NCBI GenBank assembly: GCA_964402685.1
Contig: CAYODE010000047.1
Location: 1-21,297, forward strand
Source: Aestuariivita sp964402685
GTDB taxonomy: Bacteria > Pseudomonadota > Alphaproteobacteria > Rhodobacterales > Rhodobacteraceae
Reading direction: 5' to 3'
Length of the DNA: 21,297 bases
The position numbers and the translations under genes were made by a program. The notes beneath the pieces were generated by a model. It did not search any database, was not told where the DNA came from, and was given only the letters and a program-made list of their open reading frames with translations. Shown here one piece after another: positions 6,194-14,988 of this stretch (positions are counted from its first letter, which is position 1; each line of letters opens with the position of its first letter).

Positions 6194-8608
6194 ATGCGCA
6201 CCCACGCTCAGGCCGTCGTTATTGGCGGTGGCGTCATCGGATGTTCGATCCTCTATCACCTGACCAAATTGGGCTGGACGGATGTCGTCCTGCTTGAGCG
6301 TGACGAGTTAACGTCCGGGTCAACTTGGCACGCCGCTGCAAATATCCATGGATTGCACGACAGCACGAATATCAGCCGGATCCAGCATTACACGATGAAC
6401 CTCTACAAGGAGTTGGAGGCGGAAACGGGTCAGGGCTGCGGGGTTTTTCAGCCCGGCTCGCTTTACCTCGCTCAGACAGAACAGCGCGAACATCAACTGC
6501 GCCTGCAGGCGGCCAAGGCAAAGCTTTATGGTATGAACTTTCACGAGGTCAGTCGGGATGAGGCCGAACGGCTGCACCCGCTGGTCGATTATGACGGTAT
6601 TCGCTGCATCATGTGGGAACCGGATGGCGGCAATGTTGATCCATCGGGTGTGACAAATGCCTATGCCGCAGGAGCCAGGCAACGCGGAGGGGAAATCATC
6701 CGCTTTTGCCCTGTCACCGGCACCGAACAGCAACCTGATGGCACGTGGATTGTCCGGACTGAGAAGGGTGACATCGCGACAGAATGGGTGATCAACGCGG
6801 CGGGACTTTGGGGTCGTGAAGTTGCGGCCATGGCAGGCATTGATTTGCCTCTGCAACCGACTGAGCACCAATATTTCGTGACCGAAACGATAGCCGAGAT
6901 TGCGGCGATGGACCGCCGTCTGCCATCTGTCGCAGACAGAGACGGAGAGTATTACCTGCGCCAGGAGGGGCAGGGCCTGTTGGTGGGCGCATATGAGAAA
7001 GACTATCGCCTATGGGCGGAAGAAGGCACGCCCCTTGGCTTTGGTCACGAGCTGTTTGCCGATGATCTGGAGCGTATCGAAGACAACATGATGCGCGCTA
7101 TTGAGCGTGTACCCGCTGTCGGAGAAGCAGGGATCAAACGGGTGATCAACGGGCCAATGATTTGGTCCCCAGACAGCAACGTGCTGTTCGGCCCGGTGCC
7201 GGAACTGTCCAATTACTTCTGCTGCAATGGAATCATCCCCGGTTTTTCACAATCCGGTGGCATGGGTCGGGCCGTGGCCGAATGGATCATCGAAGGGGAA
7301 CCCAAGATGGATCTGTTCCCTTGGGATGTGGCCCGGTTTGGGATCTGGGCAGGAAAAGACTTCACAAAGGCGCGGGTAGGGGATCAGTATGCGCATCGCT
7401 TCAAGATCCATTTCCCTGGCGAAGAACGCGATGCAGGCCGTCCCGTACGCACACGCCCGGCCTATCAGCTGCAAAAGGAAAACGGCGCCGTTTTTGGTCT
7501 GAACTATGGGTGGGAGCACCCGCTTTACTTTTCGGCTGATGTTGAGGAGAGCGCTGGCTTTACGCGCCAACCCTGGTGGGACGTCGTCGGGAACGAAGCC
7601 CGGATGCTACGCGAAGCTGCGGGCATCATCGATATCTCAAACTTTGCTAAGTACCGATGCAAGGGGCCGGGGGCCGAGGAGTGGTTGAACGCGATCTTTG
7701 CCAATCGCATGCCAAAAGCCGTTGGACGCTCCTGTTTGACACCTCTGATCGGGATCCGCGGTGGCATCGCTGGAGATTTCACAGTGACGCGCCTGGCAGA
7801 GGATGAGTTTTGGATCATCGGATCCGGTATGGCCGAACGGTATCACCAGCGGTTCTTCAAAGCCGTTCCGTTGCCAAATGGAACAGTGTTCACATCTGAG
7901 ACCGAAGCGATGTGCGGCTTCAATGTTGCCGGACCGAAATCCCGGGAACTGCTCCAACGCCTGACGAACGCATCTTTGGCGACCGAGGATTTTCCGTTCA
8001 TGCGGAGCCAATGGGTTCAGGTCTCTGGCATAAACTGCTTGGCGCTGCGCGTGTCGTTCACTGGCGATCTAGGATGGGAGTTGCATTGCGCCGAAAGTGA
8101 CCAGATCCGTCTTTATGAAGCTCTGTTATCAGCTGCCAAAGAGTTCGGCGCGGGGCCAGTCGGGTCGCGTGCTTTAATGAGCCTGCGCATTGAAAAGGGC
8201 TATGGCTCATGGAGCCGGGAATACAGCCCCGAGTATTGGCCGCAGGAGGTCGGGCTCGACCGTCTTTGCAAAACCGATAAGGATTTCCTGAACAAAGAGG
8301 CCGCTTTGAAAGCGATGGATCAAGCCCCACGAGAAAGCCTGATGCTGCTTGCCTTGGACGAAGAGGCAGTCAACGCATCATGCGCGGATGCTACAGGTGG
8401 CGAGCCTATTTTCAAGGGTGATCAGGGGGTTGGACGCGTCACTTCAGGTGGTTACGGCTATAGTGTGGGCATGAGCCTTGCTCTTGGTTACATCAACGGT
8501 GCTGCGCCGGGTGATGAGGTCGACGTCATGGTTCTGGGGCGTCCTCATAAGGCGCGAATCCTGCATGAGCCGCCCTTTGACCCCAAAGGAGAACGGTTGC
8601 GCGCCTAG
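6194..8608 (+). CDS. FAD-dependent dehydrogenase/GcvT fusion, paralog of the 2848-5256 gene
   Basis: An 804-residue enzyme with the same architecture as its paralog: FAD domain with GGGVIG (11-16) and GSTWHAA (42-48, His46 as candidate covalent FAD site), then a GcvT-like folate domain (AGDFTVTRLAEDEF, FTGDLGWELHC) and the GcvT C-terminal barrel. Over the first 48 residues, 39 are identical to the paralog; the rest is clearly more diverged. After His46 the sequence reads AAANIHG where the paralog has AAGGFHT. This is near the flavin and may reflect a different substrate. The frame is open back to a GTG at 6116, but that would put the start inside the candidate operator. ATG 6194 has an AAAGG eight bases upstream and aligns exactly with the paralog's start. 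The expected role is N-demethylation of a methylated amine with transfer of the one-carbon unit to folate; the exact substrate is unknown. Confidence 0.9.
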   Translation: MRTHAQAVVIGGGVIGCSILYHLTKLGWTDVVLLERDELTSGSTWHAAANIHGLHDSTNISRIQHYTMNLYKELEAETGQGCGVFQPGSLYLAQTEQREHQLRLQAAKAKLYGMNFHEVSRDEAERLHPLVDYDGIRCIMWEPDGGNVDPSGVTNAYAAGARQRGGEIIRFCPVTGTEQQPDGTWIVRTEKGDIATEWVINAAGLWGREVAAMAGIDLPLQPTEHQYFVTETIAEIAAMDRRLPSVADRDGEYYLRQEGQGLLVGAYEKDYRLWAEEGTPLGFGHELFADDLERIEDNMMRAIERVPAVGEAGIKRVINGPMIWSPDSNVLFGPVPELSNYFCCNGIIPGFSQSGGMGRAVAEWIIEGEPKMDLFPWDVARFGIWAGKDFTKARVGDQYAHRFKIHFPGEERDAGRPVRTRPAYQLQKENGAVFGLNYGWEHPLYFSADVEESAGFTRQPWWDVVGNEARMLREAAGIIDISNFAKYRCKGPGAEEWLNAIFANRMPKAVGRSCLTPLIGIRGGIAGDFTVTRLAEDEFWIIGSGMAERYHQRFFKAVPLPNGTVFTSETEAMCGFNVAGPKSRELLQRLTNASLATEDFPFMRSQWVQVSGINCLALRVSFTGDLGWELHCAESDQIRLYEALLSAAKEFGAGPVGSRALMSLRIEKGYGSWSREYSPEYWPQEVGLDRLCKTDKDFLNKEAALKAMDQAPRESLMLLALDEEAVNASCADATGGEPIFKGDQGVGRVTSGGYGYSVGMSLALGYINGAAPGDEVDVMVLGRPHKARILHEPPFDPKGERLRA

Positions 8609-8627
8609 CATTGCCATCGCGCGCCGC

Positions 8628-10253
8628 TTACTCGTTCGTCTTCAAACGTGAGTTCTGTACGAAGAAAATCGCGATTAGCGGTGCCACGACTGTAACCGCT
8701 GCCACACAGATCAATAGCCAGCCGAGTTGGGAGTAATCCGCAGGCACAGTGACTGCGCCGGTATCGGGGTCAACAACCTCCCGCGTAACCACGAAAACCT
8801 CGTTAATGTAACGAGTTGCAAGGTTCGACGCAGACAATGCAAGATTGGTGAAGGATGCCATAACGGCAAAGAATGTGGCTTTGAGATGCGCAGGTGCGTT
8901 GCGGGCAATCCATGCGAGCATAGGGATCATCGCAACCTGACCTAAGGGCGATTCCACCGCCGTATCCAAAATCGCGATGAACCGTGCATCGACGACGCCG
9001 CCGGTCATAGCAGAGGTCCAGTGGTGAACGCCGTAGTAAAGCCCAATATTGGGCAGGGACAAAACGCCCGCCGCTATCGTCAAGAGGATGATGATTAATA
9101 CGATTGTGTGCTTGGCCATAAGTGGGCGTAGGATGATCATCCCCAGAAGCGTCAGCACAGTTGTGATCAGCGAAAGAACCGAAAGGAATTGCTGATCGAA
9201 ACCCAACACGTCGATATTGAACCAGGTTTGTCCGGCCCCAGGATTTGGCACAGCACGGAACACAAAGATGATCACGGCTGTGCCCACAAGAATACGCGCT
9301 TGCTGCGGATCGAGTGTTTGGATGAGTTGCCGCATCAACAGCAAGACAACGGTCATCGATCCTGCAAAGACGATTTCCTGGCTGAAGGGCACATCGCTTA
9401 GTCCCACGGTCAATGTCAGGGCGACAAAGGCCGCCCCGCCGGTAAAGTACCAATGGTTCGGTTTGACCGTTTCGGGATTTTTGAGAACCTGATTGACCGC
9501 GTCGGCTTTTGAAGAACCGGCTCGAACCAACGCGGCGATCCGCGCGCGCGCCTGCAAAGACGCAAGTCCCACACCTGAGATGGAAATCACCGGCAAGATC
9601 AGCGCCATCAGGTAGATATTGGCATAAACCTGTTCTTTTGCTTCGCGAGGTAGCTCTTCAATCCCGGCGAAGAGATAGATATTCGCCGCCGCCACAATGC
9701 TTGCCCCGCCAATGAGGGCGACGCGGCCCAGTGTCTGCATCGTGGTGTGTTGCTCGCGCAAGTCATCTGGGGTCAGCGGCGCACCTGTTTCGTCATGTTC
9801 TGGCACCGCTTCGACCGACATTGCATCTGCAACCGCATCTTGGATCACAAAACCACAGGGAGCGAGAAGGACGGCGAGCACGTACCATGCGGTCATGCTC
9901 ATGATGTCGGACATCCAATCCAGACGCGATGCCAGCCCATACATGATCAGGAAAGAGCAGGCCATAAGAGCGGCGCCAAGCCAGACCAGGAGCCCTTTCC
10001 AACGCCAAATGATATCCACCAGATGCCCAAGCGGCATCTTCAATGCCCAAGGCAAACCCGCCCAAAACGCAAGGCCCGCCAAAAATGCGGCCGAAACATC
10101 CAGGTATTCCTTGACGAAAAACGTCCCAACAATCGCCGTGATGCCTGATGCGCCAAAAGCGAAATAGACCATCAGCGGCGGCAGGAATGACCAGCGGATC
10201 TGTCGTGCCAGATCCAGAAAAATCACATCAAACCAACGGGCTATGACGTGCAT
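8628..10253 (-). CDS. MFS-type membrane transporter, possibly BT1 (folate/biopterin) related
   Basis: A 541-residue polytopic membrane protein with about 12 hydrophobic segments. The motif after the second helix, LKMPLGHLVDIIWRWKGLLV (about residues 71-90), is an MFS-like loop of the form P-x-G-x-x-x-D. VIQDAVADAMSVEAVPE (about 135-151) resembles the D-x-x-x-D-A-x-x-V-E segment of BT1-family folate-biopterin transporters. The match is by eye and the substrate is not known. A charged central loop at about 150-170 and a basic loop near residues 231-255 separate helix groups. It begins four bases after the stop of the CNNM/CorC gene, with no clear Shine-Dalgarno. It is probably translated by coupling within that operon. 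Confidence 0.6.
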   Translation of the reverse strand: MHVIARWFDVIFLDLARQIRWSFLPPLMVYFAFGASGITAIVGTFFVKEYLDVSAAFLAGLAFWAGLPWALKMPLGHLVDIIWRWKGLLVWLGAALMACSFLIMYGLASRLDWMSDIMSMTAWYVLAVLLAPCGFVIQDAVADAMSVEAVPEHDETGAPLTPDDLREQHTTMQTLGRVALIGGASIVAAANIYLFAGIEELPREAKEQVYANIYLMALILPVISISGVGLASLQARARIAALVRAGSSKADAVNQVLKNPETVKPNHWYFTGGAAFVALTLTVGLSDVPFSQEIVFAGSMTVVLLLMRQLIQTLDPQQARILVGTAVIIFVFRAVPNPGAGQTWFNIDVLGFDQQFLSVLSLITTVLTLLGMIILRPLMAKHTIVLIIILLTIAAGVLSLPNIGLYYGVHHWTSAMTGGVVDARFIAILDTAVESPLGQVAMIPMLAWIARNAPAHLKATFFAVMASFTNLALSASNLATRYINEVFVVTREVVDPDTGAVTVPADYSQLGWLLICVAAVTVVAPLIAIFFVQNSRLKTNE

Positions 10254-10257
10254 TTGA

Positions 10258-11592
10258 TTACAACGGCCTGATTTTCAGCTGTGTGATCCGATTGCCTTCG
10301 CGGTCCAGCACTTCGAAACGGAAGTTATGGAACGAAAAGACCTGGCCCTTGGTTGGGATCATTTGGGCTTCGTGAATAACGAGGCCCGCGACTGTGTTGG
10401 CTTCCTCGTCCGGCAGGCTCCAGTCCGTCGCTCGGTTCAGGTCGCGGATGGTCATCGCACCATCTACTACATAGTTGCCATCATCTCCCTTAAGAACGGG
10501 GTGTTCGGCATCCGGATCGAACTCATCTGTGATTTCGCCCACGATTTCTTCAAGGATGTCTTCCAGTGTAATCAGCCCCTGCAAAGACCCATATTCGTCT
10601 ACCACCAAGGCAAAATGTGTCCGCATCCGCAAAAACTGCCGCATCTGGTCGTCCAGATTGGTGGTTTCCGGCACAAAGTAAGGGGGCATCGCGACGTCGG
10701 TGATCTGAAAGTTCTTCAGCGCGCTCGCGTCGCCTTCTGGCCCACCGATCAGTTTGTTGATGGCGCGCAGCAAATCCTTTGCGTGGATCAAGCCAATGAT
10801 GTTTTCCGGATCATCCTTAAACACGGGCAGGCGTGTGTGGCTCGACTGCAAACACTGTTCCAGAATAGCATCAGGCGGATCATCGGCATTGATCATCTCG
10901 ATATTCGAGCGATGAAGCATGATCTCTTCGACAAAGCGTTCAGACAGATCCAGTGCCCCTAGGATACGGTCACGGTCTTCCTTTTCGACGACGCCTTCAG
11001 AATGGCCCAAAGTCAACGCACCGGCAATTTCTTCCCGAACGGCCATGATGTGGCTGTCGGGGTCCGTTTGGACACCAAACAATCGCAAAACACCGCGTAC
11101 AAACAGGCGCACGGCTGAAACCACTGGTGCAAACAGCGTGACAACCACACTGATCGGGGCCGACACCAGTGATGCGGCCTTTTCGGCATTTGTGATGGCA
11201 TAGGTTTTGGGAAGAACCTCGGCGAAAATCAGTACCAAAAGTGTCATCACCAGAGTTGCCAAGGCCACGCCACTTTCACCAAAGGCTTGGGTAAAAATCG
11301 CTGTCGCAAGCGAGGCTGCAAGAATGTTGACCAGGTTGTTTCCAAGCAGCACCGACCCAATCAGACGTTCGTTGTCTTCGGTGATCTTTAGGGCGCGTCC
11401 TGCGCCACGGGAGCCCTTGTCCGCTTGCGACCTAAGCTTTCCCCGCGATGCTGCGGTAAGAGCGGTCTCCGAGCCCGAGAAAAATCCCGACAACACCAAA
11501 AGAAACAGGATCACGCCGCAGGTGATCCAAAAAGCGCTGTCCAAGCTGCCAAGGGTAGAGGCCTGGGCAAGCGCGTCTGTAGCAGGTTCCAT
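10258..11592 (-). CDS. CNNM/HlyC-CorC family membrane protein with CBS pair
   Basis: A 444-residue protein with the three-part layout of the CNNM/CorC family, which is linked to Mg2+ or Co2+ transport and resistance. The N-terminal DUF21 membrane domain (about 20-190) carries SGFFSGSETALTAASRGKLR, LLGNNLVNILAASLA and FAEVLPKTYA. A cytosolic CBS pair follows (about 205-335; EIMLHRSNIEMI, HTRLPVFKDDPENIIGLIH, FALVVDEYGSLQGLITLEDI). A CorC/HlyC C-terminal domain ends with FEVLDREGNRITQLKI. Despite the HlyC label there is no haemolysin nearby. A candidate promoter lies 36 bp upstream. The MFS-type gene follows after four bases. The ion handled is not decided by sequence. Confidence 0.92.
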   Translation of the reverse strand: MEPATDALAQASTLGSLDSAFWITCGVILFLLVLSGFFSGSETALTAASRGKLRSQADKGSRGAGRALKITEDNERLIGSVLLGNNLVNILAASLATAIFTQAFGESGVALATLVMTLLVLIFAEVLPKTYAITNAEKAASLVSAPISVVVTLFAPVVSAVRLFVRGVLRLFGVQTDPDSHIMAVREEIAGALTLGHSEGVVEKEDRDRILGALDLSERFVEEIMLHRSNIEMINADDPPDAILEQCLQSSHTRLPVFKDDPENIIGLIHAKDLLRAINKLIGGPEGDASALKNFQITDVAMPPYFVPETTNLDDQMRQFLRMRTHFALVVDEYGSLQGLITLEDILEEIVGEITDEFDPDAEHPVLKGDDGNYVVDGAMTIRDLNRATDWSLPDEEANTVAGLVIHEAQMIPTKGQVFSFHNFRFEVLDREGNRITQLKIRPL

Positions 11593-11627
11593 TTGGGTTC
11601 AGGTTATCCTTTGATTGCTATGGGCTG

Positions 11628-11656
11628 GTTATGGGCATCCATATGGCCCCAATCAA
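11628..11656 (-). promoter_or_regulatory. Candidate sigma-70 promoter for the CNNM/CorC gene
   Basis: Read on the minus strand: TTGATT (complement of 11651-11656), 17-bp spacer, CATAAC (complement of 11628-11633). The -10 matches TATAAT at four of six positions. The predicted transcript start is about 28 bp before the ATG at 11592. It would let this gene be expressed separately from xerD upstream. Confidence 0.4.
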
Positions 11657-11695
11657 GAGGTGATACGCATTTCGCAAAACACTGTGGTGCCGGGG

Positions 11696-12643
11696 TCAAC
11701 CCTTGTGGCGGTCGGAATCGGTGGCAAGCGGATGGTGATCTGTTACCAGTTTTTGCAAGCGTTCTTCCAACACATGGGTGTAGATTTCGGTCGTTGCGAC
11801 ATCCGCATGGCCCAAGAGGGTTTGTATGGATCTGAGATCAGCACCATTGGCCAATAGATGCGTCGCAAACGCATGACGCAGAGTATGTGGTGTGACCTTA
11901 CTTGGAGAAACCCCTCCTGCCACGGCAAGTTCTTTGATCAACAAGTAAAAGCGATGTCGGGTCAAATGGCCCGATTTGCCGCGTGAGGGGAACAGAAATC
12001 GGGACCGGGGATTACCGTTAGCAATAGCCTTTTCTTCATCTTCATCGCGCTGCTTTAACCAAGCAGATATCGCTTCTCGGGCTGGTGGTGACAGCGGAAC
12101 CATGCGTTCTTTGCCACCCTTGCCAAGGATCAGCAGCATGCGTGGGTCGCCGCGTGCCGCTGACACCGGAAGGCTGACCAGCTCAGTCACTCGCATACCC
12201 GTCGCATAAAGCGTTTCCATCAGGCAGGTATTGCGCAAGCGATCGGTTTTTGACCTTCCGGTGATACGCGCGGCTTCGAGCAACCTGTCGACTTCGGTCA
12301 CATCCAGTGTCTTGGGCAACCGTTGGTCGCGACCTGGTCCTTTGATCTGGATCGCGGGATTGTCGGAACGCCATCCCTCATCAAAGGCGAACCTATAGAG
12401 TTGCTTGATCGCCGAAAGTCTGCGAGCACGAGTTGATTTGGCCAATCCTTGATCAGAGCAATGAACCAAGTAGTTTTCAATGTCACCGCGGGTTACCGCG
12501 CGCAATTGCTGACCGGATGCGTTGAGCCAAGACACGAAGTCCGTCAGATCGCGCCCATATGCCATTTGCGTATTGGTGGCCGCCCCTAATTCCGCTGCCT
12601 GCGCATCAAGAAATGTTGAAATCCACTGTTGATCCGAAGGCAT
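11696..12643 (-). CDS. xerD: Tyrosine recombinase XerD
   Basis: A 315-residue site-specific recombinase. XerD acts with XerC at dif to resolve chromosome dimers at division. The N-terminal SAM-like DNA-binding domain covers about 1-105 and the catalytic domain about 110-300. The catalytic set is visible: R151 (TGMRVTEL), K175 in LGKGGKER, H253 and R256 (HTLRHAFATHLL), H279 (LLGHADVATTEIY) and the nucleophile Y288. It starts three bases after the preceding gene's stop, with GAGGG inside that gene's end (complement of 12651-12655), seven bases upstream. Length and motifs fit chromosomal XerD rather than a phage integrase, and no att-like repeats were seen. XerC cannot be fully excluded by eye. 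Confidence 0.88.
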   Translation of the reverse strand: MPSDQQWISTFLDAQAAELGAATNTQMAYGRDLTDFVSWLNASGQQLRAVTRGDIENYLVHCSDQGLAKSTRARRLSAIKQLYRFAFDEGWRSDNPAIQIKGPGRDQRLPKTLDVTEVDRLLEAARITGRSKTDRLRNTCLMETLYATGMRVTELVSLPVSAARGDPRMLLILGKGGKERMVPLSPPAREAISAWLKQRDEDEEKAIANGNPRSRFLFPSRGKSGHLTRHRFYLLIKELAVAGGVSPSKVTPHTLRHAFATHLLANGADLRSIQTLLGHADVATTEIYTHVLEERLQKLVTDHHPLATDSDRHKG

Positions 12644-12646
12644 GGG

Positions 12647-14161
12647 TTATCCCTCTTGTCGTATCAACACATGAAGGGCGGCGCGGCGTGCGACGTCTTC
12701 CAGCCCTACGGCTCTGAAAATCATGAGCGCTTCGGTCAGGTCATTGAGATTGCCATTCGCGCCTCTGTCGAACAGAGCGATCGCGGTCAGGATCGCTTCA
12801 CCAAGCTTGTCTGTGTCGAGCATGTTTGGCATTTCAGAAATGGTTTGAAACCCGTCTGCAACCGCGCGTTCCAGAGCGGTCGTTGCACTTGCGCGCACCG
12901 GTTCGCCTTGCGCAACTGACACCCAAAACACCTCTTGCGCCGAGTTAGCTTGTGCGTTTTGAGATAAAGACGCGTAGTCTGATGCTAAAAGCGCCATTTC
13001 CAATGCGTCCGCGCGCGCAGAGCTGTTGTCGAGGTTCAATTGGGACACATCGGCAGCGAACAAATCAGCAAAAGGTACTTCAAGGCCGGCGCGACGCATG
13101 TGGTTCCAGGCGTCAGACAGCGTCTTTGCGACGGCGCCCGCGCTTCCTGTATCAATCGCTGTTTCAAGCCGTTGGAGGGCGGATACCCTGTCCCACACAC
13201 CACCGGACGCAGCAGGAAGGCGTTCTGTATAGAATCCCAGCAGCGTATTTGACGAAATAGCGCCCGTGCGTGCCAACCGTTCTGCTGCCTCAAGCTGCGC
13301 TTTCCACCCGGCGACGTCTCGTAAATCGGCCGCCGCAAATCGACGAGGTAAAGGCGCAGTTGGCAAACGTTCCCCAACGGCTTCGAATAATCGAAACGTC
13401 AGTGGGGAGGGATTGCGCGGCTGCGGAAGAGGGGCGGCGTCTTCAAATAGTTCCGGATGCAAGAAACGATCCAGAACCGGAGCAATTTCATCATCTAGAT
13501 CACCCAAAGCCTGACTGGCGTCAAACAGCAGCGTTGCGCGGTTTAAGTCTCCCCGACGCGCAACGCAAAAGATAAGCGTCTCTCTGTTCGGTGTCATATA
13601 TGGCGCGGCGGCCAGTATGGCGCAGACATCATCCTCGTTTCCCGTCAGGAAAGACATGTCTACCCAGCGCGTAAAGGTCTCACCGTTCGTCGTCGGACCT
13701 GCAATTTCGATCAGTGCTTTGGCTGGATCGATGGCACCCAAAGACAGTAATCGGTCGATACGGGCCGTTAAAAGAGAGGTGTCTCCGTCCGCAGTCATGG
13801 CTTCCGTCAACAGCAATGAATACAGCAAAGACTGCAGAGCCGGATGCCCTTCGACTGGTGCCGTACGGATTTTTCTGGCGATCACGGCCGGATCGCTGTT
13901 TCGCCAAAGGTCGACGGGTAGCCCCGTGACCGAAGAAGGTACCAAACCAATCGGGACATCTTGTGCTGCCAGCGGGCGCACATCGATTTCAGGCTGAAGC
14001 GCCGTTTCTGTTACAGGCGGCCCATTGGGAGGCGTCAGCGCCTCCTCGGTTTCCAGCCAATCGATGATAGATAAAGGGGCTTGAGCTGTCGCAGGTCTAT
14101 CTGCAGCGACGAAAATTAGACACGCCAATCCACATGCTATGATCGATCTGTTCGCGCGCAT
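12647..14161 (-). CDS. Exported protein of unknown function (504 aa)
   Basis: I do not recognise a characterised family. Residues 1-28 look like a signal peptide (MRANR, hydrophobic core, cleavage near ATAQA). The mature part starts with a proline-rich, probably disordered stretch to about residue 80. From there it is largely helical and alanine/leucine-rich with repeated short amphipathic segments (for example LLTARIDRLLSLGAIDPAKALIE is typical), suggesting a helical-repeat solenoid of TPR-like character in the periplasm. Two cysteines (in DDVCAIL and LIFCVAR, about residues 180-200) could form a disulfide. It lies between a 49-aa membrane protein gene (six bases upstream) and xerD (three bases downstream), so the three are almost certainly one transcript. 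A periplasmic envelope role is inferred only from export. Confidence 0.8.
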   Translation of the reverse strand: MRANRSIIACGLACLIFVAADRPATAQAPLSIIDWLETEEALTPPNGPPVTETALQPEIDVRPLAAQDVPIGLVPSSVTGLPVDLWRNSDPAVIARKIRTAPVEGHPALQSLLYSLLLTEAMTADGDTSLLTARIDRLLSLGAIDPAKALIEIAGPTTNGETFTRWVDMSFLTGNEDDVCAILAAAPYMTPNRETLIFCVARRGDLNRATLLFDASQALGDLDDEIAPVLDRFLHPELFEDAAPLPQPRNPSPLTFRLFEAVGERLPTAPLPRRFAAADLRDVAGWKAQLEAAERLARTGAISSNTLLGFYTERLPAASGGVWDRVSALQRLETAIDTGSAGAVAKTLSDAWNHMRRAGLEVPFADLFAADVSQLNLDNSSARADALEMALLASDYASLSQNAQANSAQEVFWVSVAQGEPVRASATTALERAVADGFQTISEMPNMLDTDKLGEAILTAIALFDRGANGNLNDLTEALMIFRAVGLEDVARRAALHVLIRQEG

Positions 14162-14167
14162 GGCGCT

Positions 14168-14317
14168 TTAGTTCCCATCCAGAACGACAGGCTGCCGTAC
14201 TTCTGTCTGTGGTGCCGAAAAATCCACCCCGAAAAAGGGTCCGAGATATGCGTAGCCGACAAGTGCTATGCCACCCAGAAAAATCAGGTAGATCAGGAAT
14301 TTGATTAAGCGCCCCAT
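14168..14317 (-). CDS. Small single-helix membrane protein (49 aa)
   Basis: A short gene starting MGRLIKFLIYLIFLGGIALV and ending in VRQPVVLDGN. A single hydrophobic helix covers about residues 4-27, followed by GPFFGVDFSAP and a polar C-terminus. A basic N-terminus suggests N-in topology. The start has GAGGA (complement of 14322-14326) four bases upstream. It ends six bases before the exported 504-aa gene and is likely the first gene of that operon, divergent from aroK. The coding pattern, ribosome-binding site and operon position support it as real; its function is unknown. Confidence 0.75.
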   Translation of the reverse strand: MGRLIKFLIYLIFLGGIALVGYAYLGPFFGVDFSAPQTEVRQPVVLDGN

Positions 14318-14397
14318 GTAGTCCTCGATGCCTGCCTCAGCAATTTTGTGCCGTTTATATATGGCCTTTTTAGCAAGATCACGTCATTCACAATGTA
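14318..14397. promoter_or_regulatory. Divergent promoter region between the 49-aa gene and aroK
   Basis: An 80-bp AT-richer gap between two divergent starts, including tttatatatgg at 14354-14364. It must hold promoters for both directions unless transcription comes from elsewhere. I could not place a -35/-10 pair with normal spacing on either strand. Confidence 0.4.
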
Positions 14398-14988
14398 ATG
14401 AGCGGAATTAAGCATAACACGGCACATCATACGGAAAAACCTTCACGCCTGACTTTGCATAAGACGGTCGTCATGGTTGGCATGATGGGCGCGGGAAAAA
14501 CGGCTGTGGGCCGGGCCTTGGCCGGACGTTTGCATGTTCCTTTCTTGGACAGCGATGCCGAGATCGAAACCGCCGCCAATATGACAATTCCAGAGATCTT
14601 TGAGCGTGATGGAGAGCCCTTTTTTCGCGACAAGGAAACACGTGTGATTGAGCGCTTGCTCGAAGAAGAGCCAGGCATCTTGTCGACGGGCGGCGGAGCT
14701 TTCCTGTCCGACTTAAACCGCTCCAATATTTCAAGCAAAGGCGTGTCTGTTTGCCTGGTTGCAGACCTCGACGTGCTGTGGAACCGGGTTAAGCACAAAG
14801 ATACAAGGCCTCTTTTACGCTCAGACGACCCGCGTGCGACACTTACAAGCCTTTATGAGGCGCGCATGCCGATTTATGCCAAGGCGGATTTAAAAGTCGT
14901 GTCTGATGGTGAGACATCGATCGACGCAATGGTAGAGCGGGTGGTGTCGGTCCTCTTGACCCGCCCAGATGTGTTGACGGAGGCATGA
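14398..14988 (+). CDS. aroK: Shikimate kinase
   Basis: Phosphorylates shikimate with ATP to shikimate 3-phosphate, the fifth step of the chorismate pathway. The 196-residue protein has the Walker A MGAGKTAVG (about residues 30-38), LDSDAEIE with the substrate-binding aspartate (about 57-64), the FRDKE segment with the shikimate-binding arginine (75-79), the STGGGAF motif (about 98-104) and the lid arginines in TRPLLR. An N-terminal extension of about 22 residues precedes the core. No Shine-Dalgarno precedes ATG 14398, so a later start (for example TTG at residue 20 or ATG 14473) is possible. Its stop overlaps the start of aroB, which catalyses an earlier step of the same pathway. Confidence 0.92.
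   Translation: MSGIKHNTAHHTEKPSRLTLHKTVVMVGMMGAGKTAVGRALAGRLHVPFLDSDAEIETAANMTIPEIFERDGEPFFRDKETRVIERLLEEEPGILSTGGGAFLSDLNRSNISSKGVSVCLVADLDVLWNRVKHKDTRPLLRSDDPRATLTSLYEARMPIYAKADLKVVSDGETSIDAMVERVVSVLLTRPDVLTEA

Noticed and set aside
9697..10167. 156-codon plus-strand frame antisense to the MFS-type transporter
   Set aside because: The opposite strand has continuous membrane-helix coding; this frame is a shadow with low-complexity Ser/Arg/Ala composition.
11696..12643. Possible phage or island integrase
   Set aside because: Length, motifs and tight operon position fit chromosomal XerD; there is no adjacent tRNA, direct-repeat attachment pair or phage gene.
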